A stretch of 64,000 nt of DNA from Calothrix sp. PCC 7716 (GTDB lineage Bacteria; Cyanobacteriota; Cyanobacteriia; Cyanobacteriales; Nostocaceae): assembly GCF_019977735.1 (NCBI RefSeq), contig NZ_AP025018.1, forward strand, positions 3,286,001-3,350,000, given 5' to 3'. Below, in pieces: positions 30,401 to 39,254 of this stretch. The notes below the pieces were generated by a model. That model ran no database searches, was not told where the DNA came from, and was given only the letters and a program-made list of their open reading frames with translations. The position numbers and the translations under genes were made by a program. Position 1 is the stretch's first letter, and the number at the start of each line of letters is the position of its first letter.

Positions 30401-32032
30401 GAATTAATATCATTACGTCAACGTCCCGAACACATTGCTTATTTATGGAGCTTAAGTTTGGAAGTTGATAATCGTCAACTAGGAAACTATTTAGAATTCA
30501 AGAGTTTACTCTTTTTAATTCAGAGTCTTAGTAAGCTAAAAATTAGCGAGCGCTTACAACTTAGGGTGATATCAAACAACATTCAAGAGGTCAATGGTAA
30601 TGAAAAGCTAGACCCAGAAAAAGCAGCAATATTAGGTTTATGTAAGGTAATTCCTCAAGAATATCCAAATATTAGCTGTCAGTACATTGATATTGCGTTA
30701 ACTAACTGTAGAAACACAGAGAATGGTCAAGAGGATTGTAACAGTAATATTGTTGGCAAACTTCTGGATGAGCTAACCTCGGTATCCTTAGAGACGGTAG
30801 TTGCTTATCATGATCGTCATCGTTGGGTACAAACATTTGAACCAGTTTGCTTAGAATCAATAGCAGATGAAAAATTACCATTGATAAAACAAGGTGTTTA
30901 CTTATTTCCCGGTGGATTAGAAAGTATTGAGTTTGTGCTTGCAGAATATTTAACAAAAACTTTCCAAGCAAAACTCATATTTATCGAAGATTCTAAATTT
31001 CCAGAGAAAGATGATTTCTCACAATGGCTTGAAACTCATCCTCAAGATGATGAAGTGAGTTGCAAAATCCAACAATTGCTAGCATTAGAGGAATTAGGTG
31101 CAAAAGTTTTGCTATTGCGTGCGGATACAACTAATTATGAGCAAATGCATCAAACCCTGACATCAGAAAATGTTGGGCAAATTAATGGTGTAATTTGTTC
31201 AACTGGAATGAAGCGCGAGCATATATTTGCTTCCATTTCCGAAATTACTGAAGTAGAATTAGAAAATCTATTAGAAACACAACGTCGTAAGATTATAGTA
31301 TTAGAGGAAGCCTTACAGAATCTGAATATAAATTTTTGTATAATTTTTTCTTCTTTATCTTCTATCTTAGGAGGATTTGGGTTAGGCTTATATTCAGCAG
31401 CAAATCAATTCGTCGATACTTTTATCAATCGACATAACCAAAACAATACTCTGCCGTGGTATATTATAAATTGGGATAAAGTACAACTGGATGTGAACCA
31501 GGAAGGAATACCACTTGAGCAAATCTCTGGGTCAGAATTAGCTATTACTCCAATAGAGGCAGTAGAAGTCTTTAAGCGAGTCTTTTCTCTAAAAGAAGGA
31601 ACTCAGATTATTCTTTCTACAGTTGATATTAATGCCAGGAAAAATCATACAATTAACCTCGACTCTCTAGTAAATTCAAAATCTACTAATCAATTAGATT
31701 CATCCTCACGCTACTCTCGACCAAACCTGAGTAATTCCTATGTTTCTCCTACAAATGAGTTGGAAAAACAAATTACGGAAATATGGCAAGAGGTACTTGG
31801 AATTGCAGAAATTGGTATTTACGACAACTTCTATGAGTTAGGAGGAGACTCCCTAATTGCAACTCAATTAGTTTCTCGATTGCGAGCCAGGTTTCCTGTA
31901 GAATTACCACTGCGTGACCTGTTATTAGAAGCAATGATACCAATTAAGCAGGCAGAAATTATTGAGCAACTTATTTTAGAAAAAATTGAGGAATTATCTG
32001 AGGAAGAAGTTGCGGTTCTTTTAAACAATTGA
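27413..32032 (+). CDS. Type I PKS: KS - AT - degenerate KR - ACP
   Basis: The KS is intact (Cys182 in TSCSTSL, ETHGTGTALGDP, NVGHLNIASG), as is a malonyl-type AT (Ser629; HAFHS with His734). The KR region is present, but its NADPH loop reads PGGLESIE at residues 1166-1173 instead of TGGLGGIG, so the second and third glycines of the Rossmann motif are lost. The active-site Ser and Tyr are still there. Reduction by this module is therefore doubtful, and a beta-keto group is expected. The ACP Ser is 1480 (GGDSL). The C-terminal IEELSEEEVAVLL is an acidic amphipathic segment like C-terminal docking motifs, and it faces the N-terminal helix of the next NRPS. Confidence 0.95.
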   Translation: MSNQEMDNSIKGIAVIGIVGRFPGAKSVDEFWKNLCEGRESISFFSDEELEALGVDLTLLSNPHYVKASASLSDIEMFDASFFDFSPREAETVDPQHRILIECAWEALENAGYEAGTGKDLTGVYVGTDMSSYFLRNLSSHPDLIESIGLPIIYGNSQDFAATRVSYKLNLKGPSINIQTSCSTSLVAVHSACQGLLNYECDMALAGGICITSLQKEGYFYEEGGITSPDGHCRAFDASSQGTIFGDGVGLVVLKRLEDAIADGDYIHAVIKGSAINNDGAAKVGYTAPSVGGQAEVIAEAQAIAGVTPETITYIETHGTGTALGDPIEISALKKVFARINQKGFCAIGSVKTNVGHLNIASGVTGLIKTVLALKHKQIPPSLHFKTPNPEIDFVNSPFYVNTKLSEWKTNGTPRRAGVSSFGIGGTNAHAILEEAPVIEPSSASRPCQLLLVSAKTQTALETATTNLAAHLQQNLDISLPDVAYTLQVGRRAFDYRRMVVCHDLEEAVELLNNQDPQRVFYYQRKPSHCPVIFMFSGQGAQYVNMARELYLVEPTFAKHVDIGAQILKPLLNLDIRSLLYPTEQYIETAQLQLQQTAFTQPVLFIIEYALAQLLMEWGVRPEAMIGHSIGEYVAATIAGVFSLEDALMIVATRGKLMQQLPVGNMLTIPLPQQDVQSLLDTQTLYKNFLQIAVINSPSSCVVSGTKEAITALQNQLSSQGVECRLLHTSHAFHSQMMEPILEDFVQVVKKVKLNPARVSFVSNVTGDWIKNEQATSPDYWCQHLRQTVRFSDGISQLIQQFEGVFLEVGPGRTLSTLTIQHLEKNAKQQVLTSLRHVKEQQSDVKFLLQTLGRLWLFGVEVDWQGFYTHERRHRLPLLTYPFERQRYWIDAKSPSSSVNIKPTTLNNKQNIADWFYIPSWKRSLLTHFSEQINSTQGKWLLFVDDLGVGNQLIASLKNQGKNVITVQKGEKFSKLNESTYKINPYIKEDYDKLLQELISLRQRPEHIAYLWSLSLEVDNRQLGNYLEFKSLLFLIQSLSKLKISERLQLRVISNNIQEVNGNEKLDPEKAAILGLCKVIPQEYPNISCQYIDIALTNCRNTENGQEDCNSNIVGKLLDELTSVSLETVVAYHDRHRWVQTFEPVCLESIADEKLPLIKQGVYLFPGGLESIEFVLAEYLTKTFQAKLIFIEDSKFPEKDDFSQWLETHPQDDEVSCKIQQLLALEELGAKVLLLRADTTNYEQMHQTLTSENVGQINGVICSTGMKREHIFASISEITEVELENLLETQRRKIIVLEEALQNLNINFCIIFSSLSSILGGFGLGLYSAANQFVDTFINRHNQNNTLPWYIINWDKVQLDVNQEGIPLEQISGSELAITPIEAVEVFKRVFSLKEGTQIILSTVDINARKNHTINLDSLVNSKSTNQLDSSSRYSRPNLSNSYVSPTNELEKQITEIWQEVLGIAEIGIYDNFYELGGDSLIATQLVSRLRARFPVELPLRDLLLEAMIPIKQAEIIEQLILEKIEELSEEEVAVLLNN

Positions 32033-32058
32033 TAATTTGTAAATTAATAATTTTAGTT

Positions 32059-35000
32059 ATGGATAAACAATATTCTAACTTATCACCAGCGAAAAAAGCC
32101 CTCTTAGAAAAATGGAAGGGAGGAAAGCTTAAAGCTGATATTATTCCCAAGCGTCAAGATGGTAAAAATATTCCTTTATCTTTTTCTCAGCAAAGACTGT
32201 GGTTTATCGACCAACTCTATCACAGCAGTTCTTTCTACAATATTCCTATTGCTTTTCATATACAAGGAAATCTGGATATTGTAGCACTTGAGCAAAGCTT
32301 AAACGAAATTCTCAAGCGTCACGAGGTTTGGCGTACAAATTTTAGACTTGTTAACGGAGAACCAGTACAAGAAATTGCTCCCCTATTAACTTGGGATTTA
32401 TCCATTATTAACCTTGAACATTTGTCTGGTAAAGATTGGGAGTCGGAGGTTAAAAACCTTGCAGCCCAAGAAGCAAAAAAACCCTTTAATTTAGCTAAAG
32501 GACTGTTAGTTAGGGCTACTTTACTGCGATTAAGCCAAAAAGAACACGTTTTGCTTGTTACCATGCACCACATTATCACAGATGGATGGTCTTGCGGTGT
32601 GTTCCTGCGCGAACTGTCAACGCTATATGCTGCTTTCTTCACAAATCAATCTTCCCCCTTACCCGAACTCCCAATTCAATATGCTGATTTCGCAGTTTGG
32701 CAACGCGCGAGTATCCAGGGTGAATTCCTCGCAACCCAATTAAATTATTGGAAGCAACAACTCAAGGGTGAGTTACCTGTACTACAGTTACCCACAGACC
32801 GTCCACGACCTAACGTTAGTACTTTCACTGGCGCCAAGCAATACTTTACATTCTCAAAAGCCCTAACTAATGCCCTTAAGCAATTAAGTCAGCAAGCAGA
32901 CACGACTTTATTTATGAGTTTGCTAGCGGCGTTTAACGTATTACTATACCGCTACACAGACCAAGAAGACATTTTAATAGGTTCTCCAATTGCCAACCGT
33001 AATCGTGCAGAATTAGAAGGGATGCTGGGGTTATTTGTCAATACTTTGGTATTACGTAATAATCTCAGTGGTAATCCTAGTTTCCGTGAACTTTTACATC
33101 GAGTACGGGAGGTGACTCTGGATGCTTATGCACATCAGGATTTACCTTTTGAGATGCTTGTAGAAGAATTGCAACCCGAACGGGACTTAAGCCGAAATCC
33201 ACTTTATGAGGTCATGTTTGTCCTGCAAAATACCCCAAGTTCTGTGCAGGAAGTGTCTGGTTTAACTTTGCGTACTTTAGAGTTTGATAGCGGTACAGCT
33301 CAACTAGATATTTTTCTATCGATGTCTGAATCCGAAGAGGGATTAGCGGGGTGTTTGGAATACAATACGGATATTTTTGATTCAACAACAATTACCCAAT
33401 TTATCAACAATTTTCAAACTTTACTAGAAAATATAATTGTAAATCCAGAGCAGCATCTCAGTGAATTATCGCTCTTAACCGCTTTTGAGCAAGAACAATT
33501 ATTATTTGAGTTTAATCAAACTCGTGCAGATTATCCTCAAGATGTTTCTCTGCATAAATTATTTGAGCAGCAAGTTAAACTTACACCTGATTTTGTAGCA
33601 TTAATTAGTGAGTCGGAGGAAATAACTTATCATCAACTTAACCATAGAGTTAATCAGCTTGCACATTACTTACAAAAACAGGGTGTAACAAAAGAAACTT
33701 TGGTTGCTCTATGTTTGGAACGCGACCTAGATATGGTGGTGGTAATTTTAGCTATTCTCAAAGTAGGTGGTGTATATATTCCTCTAGACCCAAGTTATCC
33801 AGTGGAGCGTCTAAATTTTATGCTCTCTGATTCCCAAGCATCGCTGTTAATTACCAAGCAAGAGATATTAGAAAAACTACCATTATCTACGGCTAAAACT
33901 GTTAGCTTAGATATCCACAAAGAGGAAATCGCGCGGGAGAATTCTGAAAATCTCATTAACATCTGTTCATCTAATAATCTCGCTTATATTATTTATACTT
34001 CTGGGTCAACTGGAACACCAAAAGGTGTTCTTGGTACTCATCGCGGTACAGTCAATGGCTTACACTGGCTATGGAGAACCTATCCTTTTACCCAAGGAGA
34101 AGTTTGCTGCCAGAAAACAGCTATTAGTTTTGTAGATTCTGTATGGGAAATTTTTGCTCCTTTACTTCGAGGAATTCCTACAGTAATTATTAGCAATTCA
34201 ACCGTACTAGACCCGCAATTATTTATAGAATCTCTAGCGCGCTACAAAGTTACTCGCATCATACTTGTACCTTCATTACTGCGCCTATTTTTAGATAATT
34301 ATAGCCATTTAGTCAAGAAATTATCGCAGCTAAAATTCTGGATAACTAGCGGAGAAGCACTATCTGTTAGATTAGTACAAAGTTTCCGACAGTTGATGCC
34401 ATTTGCAAAACTTATCAACCTTTACGGTTCATCAGAAGTTTCCGCTAATGCAACTTACTACGATACCAGTTTATTACCAAATCAAGCGCACTGTATCCCT
34501 ATCGGTCGTCCAATTGACAATACTCAAATTTATGTGTTGAATCGCGATTTACAGCTAACACCTATAGGAGTAATTGGAGAACTTTATGTTGGTGGTGATG
34601 GGTTGGCAAAGGGCTATCTACATCGCCCAGATTTAACTCAGAAAAGATTCATAGATAACTCCTTTATGCCAGGGAGCAAACTTTATAAAACTGGCGATTT
34701 AGTACGATATCTCCAAAATGGTAATCTTGAATATCTGGGGCGCCGTGATGAACAAGTAAAAATCAGGGGTTTTCGAGTAGAATTAGGTGAAATAGCAACT
34801 GTGATCGCACAACATCCAGATGTGCAAGAATCGGTTGTAATTGCCAGCGATGCTCAAGAAAATCAACGTTTAATCGCCTATGTTGTAACAGATAAGCAGG
34901 ATATAACTACACAGATGTTATCTTATTTGCAGCAAAAACTGCCTAATTACATGTTACCATCTGCTTTGATTGTACTTGATGCACTTCCGCTTACACCTAA

Positions 35001-36153
35001 CGGGAAAGTAGACAAGCGCGCGCTACCAAATAGTGAGATTATCCTGTCAAATACAAATAAATCCTTTGTTGCTCCCCGAAATTTTACGGAATTAGCTTTA
35101 GTGAAGCTTTGGGAAAATCTCCTTAATACTAGCCCTGTTGGAGTGACAGATAACTTTTTTGACTTGGGTGGCCACTCATTTTTAGCTGTTCGCTTAATGT
35201 CTCAAATTTATGATAAATTTGGACATAATCTTCCCCTATCCACTCTTTTTGAAAATCCTACAATTGAAAAACTTACAACAATTGTTAGTCAGCCATTTCG
35301 TGAAAGTTCCAGTTCTCCTTTAGTAGCAATTAACTCTTCTGGTGACAAGATACCTTTCTTCTGTATACATGGCGCCGGTGGGAATATTAGCCCATACTTT
35401 AATATATCCAGAAGACTTGGTGAAGATTATCCATTTTATGCTTTGGAAGATACCCTAGAACAAAATAAACCAGAAATTATCTCGGTAGAAGAGACCGCAA
35501 GTCGCTACCTGCAAGAAATTCGCAAAGTACAACCGGATGGGCTTTATCTTTTAGGTGGTCATTGTTATGGTGGTGTACTAGCGTTTGAAATGGCACAACA
35601 ATTACAAAAGGAGGGTGATACTGTTGGTTTATTAGTTATTATTGATGCCATATTACCAGAAACAATAATTGAACCTACGGATGATGATGATGCTAAGTTC
35701 TTGCTTCGTATCGCTGAATCAATGAAAACCGATAGTAATGTGGATTTTTCAGTACCTTTTGAAGAACTTCGAGATTTGCCATTAACAGAGAAGTTAAATT
35801 TGATTAATAAAAAGGAAAATTTTATATTTAGTGATGCAGAAATTCAAGATTTTCTCAGTTATTACAAACTTTTTAAACTGCATGTCCAAGCAATGCGAAA
35901 TTACGTTCCCCAGGTTTATCCTCAATCAATAACTCTATTCCGAGCATCGGAGGAAATAATTCATGACTTTGACAATCCAGAATGGTATACTAGTGACCCA
36001 CTATTAGGTTGGGGCAAATGTTCTAGCCAACCCATTAAAACCATTGATATTCCAGGGGATCATTTCTCTATTTTTGTAGAACCTCATATCCGAGAATTAT
36101 CTAAACATTTGAGAGTTTGTATCGATAATGCTATCTGTAATATAAATAGATAA
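32059..36153 (+). CDS. Terminal NRPS: C - A (beta-Ala-like code) - PCP - TE (Cys nucleophile)
   Basis: I chose the ATG at 32059, which gives the usual start MDKQYSNLSPAKKALLEKW, rather than an upstream TTG overlapping the previous stop. The C domain has an intact HHIITDG near residue 168. The A domain lacks the Asp that binds the alpha-amino group (FVDSVWE instead of FDxSVWE). Its code reads VDWIISLANK, close to the VDWVISLADK known for beta-alanine. The PCP Ser is 1040. The thioesterase has GGHCYGG, so the nucleophile is Cys1169 (codon tgt) rather than Ser, with a likely His at 1335 (GDHFS). This is the only TE within a synthetase in view and should release the product. Confidence 0.95.
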   Translation: MDKQYSNLSPAKKALLEKWKGGKLKADIIPKRQDGKNIPLSFSQQRLWFIDQLYHSSSFYNIPIAFHIQGNLDIVALEQSLNEILKRHEVWRTNFRLVNGEPVQEIAPLLTWDLSIINLEHLSGKDWESEVKNLAAQEAKKPFNLAKGLLVRATLLRLSQKEHVLLVTMHHIITDGWSCGVFLRELSTLYAAFFTNQSSPLPELPIQYADFAVWQRASIQGEFLATQLNYWKQQLKGELPVLQLPTDRPRPNVSTFTGAKQYFTFSKALTNALKQLSQQADTTLFMSLLAAFNVLLYRYTDQEDILIGSPIANRNRAELEGMLGLFVNTLVLRNNLSGNPSFRELLHRVREVTLDAYAHQDLPFEMLVEELQPERDLSRNPLYEVMFVLQNTPSSVQEVSGLTLRTLEFDSGTAQLDIFLSMSESEEGLAGCLEYNTDIFDSTTITQFINNFQTLLENIIVNPEQHLSELSLLTAFEQEQLLFEFNQTRADYPQDVSLHKLFEQQVKLTPDFVALISESEEITYHQLNHRVNQLAHYLQKQGVTKETLVALCLERDLDMVVVILAILKVGGVYIPLDPSYPVERLNFMLSDSQASLLITKQEILEKLPLSTAKTVSLDIHKEEIARENSENLINICSSNNLAYIIYTSGSTGTPKGVLGTHRGTVNGLHWLWRTYPFTQGEVCCQKTAISFVDSVWEIFAPLLRGIPTVIISNSTVLDPQLFIESLARYKVTRIILVPSLLRLFLDNYSHLVKKLSQLKFWITSGEALSVRLVQSFRQLMPFAKLINLYGSSEVSANATYYDTSLLPNQAHCIPIGRPIDNTQIYVLNRDLQLTPIGVIGELYVGGDGLAKGYLHRPDLTQKRFIDNSFMPGSKLYKTGDLVRYLQNGNLEYLGRRDEQVKIRGFRVELGEIATVIAQHPDVQESVVIASDAQENQRLIAYVVTDKQDITTQMLSYLQQKLPNYMLPSALIVLDALPLTPNGKVDKRALPNSEIILSNTNKSFVAPRNFTELALVKLWENLLNTSPVGVTDNFFDLGGHSFLAVRLMSQIYDKFGHNLPLSTLFENPTIEKLTTIVSQPFRESSSSPLVAINSSGDKIPFFCIHGAGGNISPYFNISRRLGEDYPFYALEDTLEQNKPEIISVEETASRYLQEIRKVQPDGLYLLGGHCYGGVLAFEMAQQLQKEGDTVGLLVIIDAILPETIIEPTDDDDAKFLLRIAESMKTDSNVDFSVPFEELRDLPLTEKLNLINKKENFIFSDAEIQDFLSYYKLFKLHVQAMRNYVPQVYPQSITLFRASEEIIHDFDNPEWYTSDPLLGWGKCSSQPIKTIDIPGDHFSIFVEPHIRELSKHLRVCIDNAICNINR

Positions 36154-36169
36154 TGGGAGCAAATAACTT

Positions 36170-37546
36170 ATGCAACTACCTCCAGGGCCTAAAACTCCTT
36201 CTTGGTTAATCGGTCTGCAATTCGAGGCTAATCCCTTTGGTTATATGGATGTTATTTCCAAACGTTATGGTGACATCGTTACTCTAATGCTTGGTTCTAC
36301 ACCAATAGTTTATGTAAGCAATCCGTCAGGAATAAAGGATATTTTCACAAACACCAAGGAAATTGCTGCTAGGGGTGATTTGAATCGGGATTTCGCCTTG
36401 ATGACGGGAAAACAAGGAGTCCTCCAACTTGACGGGATATGTCACAAAAATCGACGCAAATTATTAATGCAGACCTTTCATGGAGCGCGGATGCAAGCTT
36501 GTGGGCGACGTATCTGTGAACTCACAGAAAAGATTATTAGTAAGCAAACAGTCGGAAAACCTTTCGTCGCATACCCAACAATTGAAGATATTACCTTAAA
36601 AGTAGGTATAGAAGTTGTAATGGGTTTAGATAAAGGAGAACGTCATGACAAAATCAAGCATTTATTTATTACTGCTCTTAGATATGGACAATCAGCAATA
36701 GATAAGATTCTGCTCAATATTTTTGGAGAGAGGGATCTGGGCCGATGGAGTCCATATGGTTATCGTCTCTACCTTCGGCAACAACTTTTTCAATTGCTAT
36801 TGACCGAAGTTGAAGAACGTCGCCAGCAATTAAACTTTTCACAAACCGATATGCTTGCCGATCTTATTTTAGCTGAAGATGAGACAGGTCAACCATTAAG
36901 CAATGAAGAAGTGCGCGACCTTTTATTATCTCCTATATTTGCAGCTGGCGATGCTTCCGGAACTGCGATCGCCTGGGCTTTATACTGGATTCACCGTTTA
37001 CCTACTGTGCGGTCGCGCTTGCTTGAGGAACTCGACAGTCTCGGTGACAACCCAGACCCCATGAACATTTTTGCACTACCATACTTGAATGCTGTTTGTA
37101 ACGAAGTTTTGCGAATTTACCCAACCCAGTTGTTTGCATTTCCCAGGTTAGTAGAATCGACCGTCGAGGTGATGGGCTACAAGTTAAACCCTGGAACAGT
37201 ACTTATTGCTAATATTTATTCGACACATCAGCGTGAAGATTTATACCCAGAGCCAAAAGAATTTCAGCCAGAACGCTTTTTAGAAAAACAATTCTCCCCC
37301 TATGAGTTTTTACCCTTTGGTGGTGGTTCTCGTGTGTGTATTGGCGCAACTTTTGCCTTATTTGAAATGAAACTTATATTAGCAACAATTCTTTCACGTT
37401 ACGAATTAGAGCTAGTCAGCCAACGTCCAGAACGCCCCAAATATGGAGGTCTGATTTGTTACCCAGCTAGCGGTGTAAAGATGGTCACGCACGGTCTACG
37501 TCAACATCAAGAACAGTCACAAATATTGGCTTTTGATTTAATTTAA
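36170..37546 (+). CDS. Cytochrome P450, CYP110-like
   Basis: The 458-residue protein has the P450 hallmarks: an N-terminal LPPGPKTP, an I-helix region with AAGDASGT, ExxR (EVLR) and the heme loop FGGGSRVCIG with ligand Cys390. The overall pattern fits the cyanobacterial CYP110 group, many of which act on fatty acyl or lipid-like substrates. There is no membrane anchor. It starts 16 bp after the terminal NRPS gene with gggagc upstream, so it belongs to the cluster transcript and probably oxidises the product or an acyl precursor. The I-helix has Asp-Ala-Ser-Gly-Thr where many relatives have His/Asp-Glu-Thr-Thr. Confidence 0.92.
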   Translation: MQLPPGPKTPSWLIGLQFEANPFGYMDVISKRYGDIVTLMLGSTPIVYVSNPSGIKDIFTNTKEIAARGDLNRDFALMTGKQGVLQLDGICHKNRRKLLMQTFHGARMQACGRRICELTEKIISKQTVGKPFVAYPTIEDITLKVGIEVVMGLDKGERHDKIKHLFITALRYGQSAIDKILLNIFGERDLGRWSPYGYRLYLRQQLFQLLLTEVEERRQQLNFSQTDMLADLILAEDETGQPLSNEEVRDLLLSPIFAAGDASGTAIAWALYWIHRLPTVRSRLLEELDSLGDNPDPMNIFALPYLNAVCNEVLRIYPTQLFAFPRLVESTVEVMGYKLNPGTVLIANIYSTHQREDLYPEPKEFQPERFLEKQFSPYEFLPFGGGSRVCIGATFALFEMKLILATILSRYELELVSQRPERPKYGGLICYPASGVKMVTHGLRQHQEQSQILAFDLI

Positions 37547-37584
37547 TCTCTGAAGTTTTTTATTCCTCTACGTTGATACTGGAG

Positions 37585-37617
37585 TGTGTAAAGATGGTTA
37601 TGCATGGTCGGCGTTAA
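37585..37617 (+). pseudogene. Remnant of a second P450 C-terminus
   Basis: The reading frame gives VKMVMHGRR followed by a stop, matching the VKMVTHGLR end of the P450 gene about 100 bp upstream at DNA level as well. It is probably the scar of a tandem duplication that was mostly deleted. It is very short, so chance is not excluded. The rest of 37547-37735 shows no gene. Confidence 0.4.
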
Positions 37618-37735
37618 AACTAAGGGCAGCAATAGTCACTCATTTATTGCTTGTTTTAAGTATAGATTGGGTTTTCATTCCGTTGATACATCATATTTCT
37701 GAACTGACCTTTTCAAGCTAAAAGTATATTTTATT

Positions 37736-38647
37736 ATGGAGCTAGTAGATATGACAAAGAAAAATCAAGGTGCTGTGGTAATAACAGGAACGTCTGCTGG
37801 TATTGGTCGAGCAACCGCACTTTTACTGGATAAACAAGGATACCGCGTCTTTGCTGGAGTCCGTACAGAAAAAGATGCTGAATCACTAAAACAAGCAGCA
37901 TCTGGTGTTCTAACTCCAATAATTATAGACATCACGAAACAAGAACAAATTCAAGCCGCATCTGAATTTGTTTCATTAGCAGTCGGTGAAGAAGGACTAT
38001 TAGGATTAGTGAACAATCCATGTGGAATAGCGTATGGACCTTTAGAGTGTGTTCCAATAGATGATGTAAGATTGAATTTTGAAGTAGGTATTATAGGGCA
38101 TATTGCTGTTACACAAGCCTTTTTACCAATGCTTAGAAAGGCTAAAGGCCGAGTCATCAACATAAGTGCAAGTTGTGGGAGAATAGCCGTCCCATACTTT
38201 GGACTCTTATCCGCTTCAAAATTTGCACTGGAGGCATTTACAGATTCTTTACGGACAGAATTATTTTCTTCTGATATTGAAGTTGTATCTATTTTGTCGG
38301 GTGCGTTTAAGACAGATATTTATAAGAAAGTAAAGGCGAGCTATGAGAGAACTTTTGCCAATATGTCGCCAGAAATGAAAACTATATATGATAAAAATTG
38401 TAGAATAAAACTGCAAGCAATTGAAGAGGAAAACCGTAATGGTCAGCCATGCGATATATTTGCAAATGTTATCTTAAAAGCTTTAGAAGATCGTAAACCT
38501 AAAAGACAATATTTTGTCTCAAGCTCTATATTGGGAATGTTAGATGACCAACTGTTTTACCTTGCAAAAAGATTGCTTCCACACCAGTATTTTTATGACA
38601 CTTTTCTTTTTGGTCAACTACGAAAGAGTATGAAGCTTGATGCTTAA
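37736..38647 (+). CDS. SDR family protein lacking the catalytic Tyr
   Basis: This 303-residue classical short-chain dehydrogenase fold has TGTSAGIG for cofactor binding and NNPCG in place of NNAG. The active-site Ser region NISASCG is kept. The YxxxK motif reads LSASK: Lys162 is present, but the Tyr position is Leu158. A Tyr a few residues earlier (PYFGLL) is out of register. It may be inactive, use another residue, or have a binding role. Length and C-terminal half resemble SDRs related to 11-beta-hydroxysteroid or retinol dehydrogenases. It follows the P450 on the same strand. ATG 37736 is used; a second ATG lies 15 bp downstream. Confidence 0.85.
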   Translation: MELVDMTKKNQGAVVITGTSAGIGRATALLLDKQGYRVFAGVRTEKDAESLKQAASGVLTPIIIDITKQEQIQAASEFVSLAVGEEGLLGLVNNPCGIAYGPLECVPIDDVRLNFEVGIIGHIAVTQAFLPMLRKAKGRVINISASCGRIAVPYFGLLSASKFALEAFTDSLRTELFSSDIEVVSILSGAFKTDIYKKVKASYERTFANMSPEMKTIYDKNCRIKLQAIEEENRNGQPCDIFANVILKALEDRKPKRQYFVSSSILGMLDDQLFYLAKRLLPHQYFYDTFLFGQLRKSMKLDA

Positions 38648-38793
38648 TTCAAAAAATGGCGTTGCTGAATTTCCATTTCAAAACGCGCTAAAGTATATCT
38701 CGCTTGTGGCAGATTTCGCACGTCTTTATATTGACAATTACGTAAAGAATATGCTCCTTCTTCCAAAGGAAAATTAAGAGTGTGGCAAACAAC
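38644..38793 (-). pseudogene. Unrecognised C-terminal gene fragment
   Basis: On the minus strand there is an open stretch of about 49 codons without a start codon. It reads with normal-looking composition (NFPLEEGAYSLRNC, then LPQARYTLARFEMEIQQR) and ends within the stop of the plus-strand SDR gene. I do not recognise the family. It is probably the 3' end of a gene lost by rearrangement. Chance is possible at this length. Confidence 0.35.
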
Positions 38794-38903
38794 TCACTAT
38801 TACATTCAGCGAAAGAAGTGGAGTTAGAAGCGGTAAAGCAGTATCGTGTTAGCCATTTGGTTAAGGTTGAGTAAACAAATGATTTCAGTGACTAGGTGAC
38901 AAT

Positions 38904-39239
38904 ATGGCAACAATTGGAAAGTATTGCAAAGCATATTTAGTAAAAACACTACGTCAATTTGACCAGTGGACGAAAAATTCGGAAAATACAAGGACAGAAA
39001 AGGAACAGATAAATGGTAAGGAAGTTGAAATAAAAAGGGTATTAACTGATGATGATTTTTTGTATTTACAAGATAATTATGTAGTTACAGATGGAATTTT
39101 TAAGGACGAGAATATCATATTTGATAATATAACACCTGCATGGAAAGAGTTCTGTCAAAAAGTTCTGGGCTTCGAGATTCCTATTTATGAAGCAGTACAA
39201 GTACAAGCATCTGAAAGTCAAAATAAAAGTAATTTTTAG
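38904..39239 (+). CDS. Small conserved protein of unknown function (NRPS-cluster type)
   Basis: The 111-residue acidic soluble protein begins MATIGKYCKAYLVKTLRQF and contains LTDDDFLYLQDNYVVTDGI. It has no signal peptide or membrane segment. I do not recognise a named domain. It is followed 15 bp later by another small protein and then by an MbtH-like gene, all on the plus strand. This ties it to the biosynthetic cluster. A helper or regulatory role is possible, but nothing in the sequence shows it. Confidence 0.75.
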   Translation: MATIGKYCKAYLVKTLRQFDQWTKNSENTRTEKEQINGKEVEIKRVLTDDDFLYLQDNYVVTDGIFKDENIIFDNITPAWKEFCQKVLGFEIPIYEAVQVQASESQNKSNF

Positions 39240-39254
39240 TTTGGAGATAATTTC

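Noticed and set aside
32029-32058. Upstream TTG start for the terminal NRPS
   Set aside because: It would add ten residues unlike family N-termini. ATG 32059 gives the usual start.
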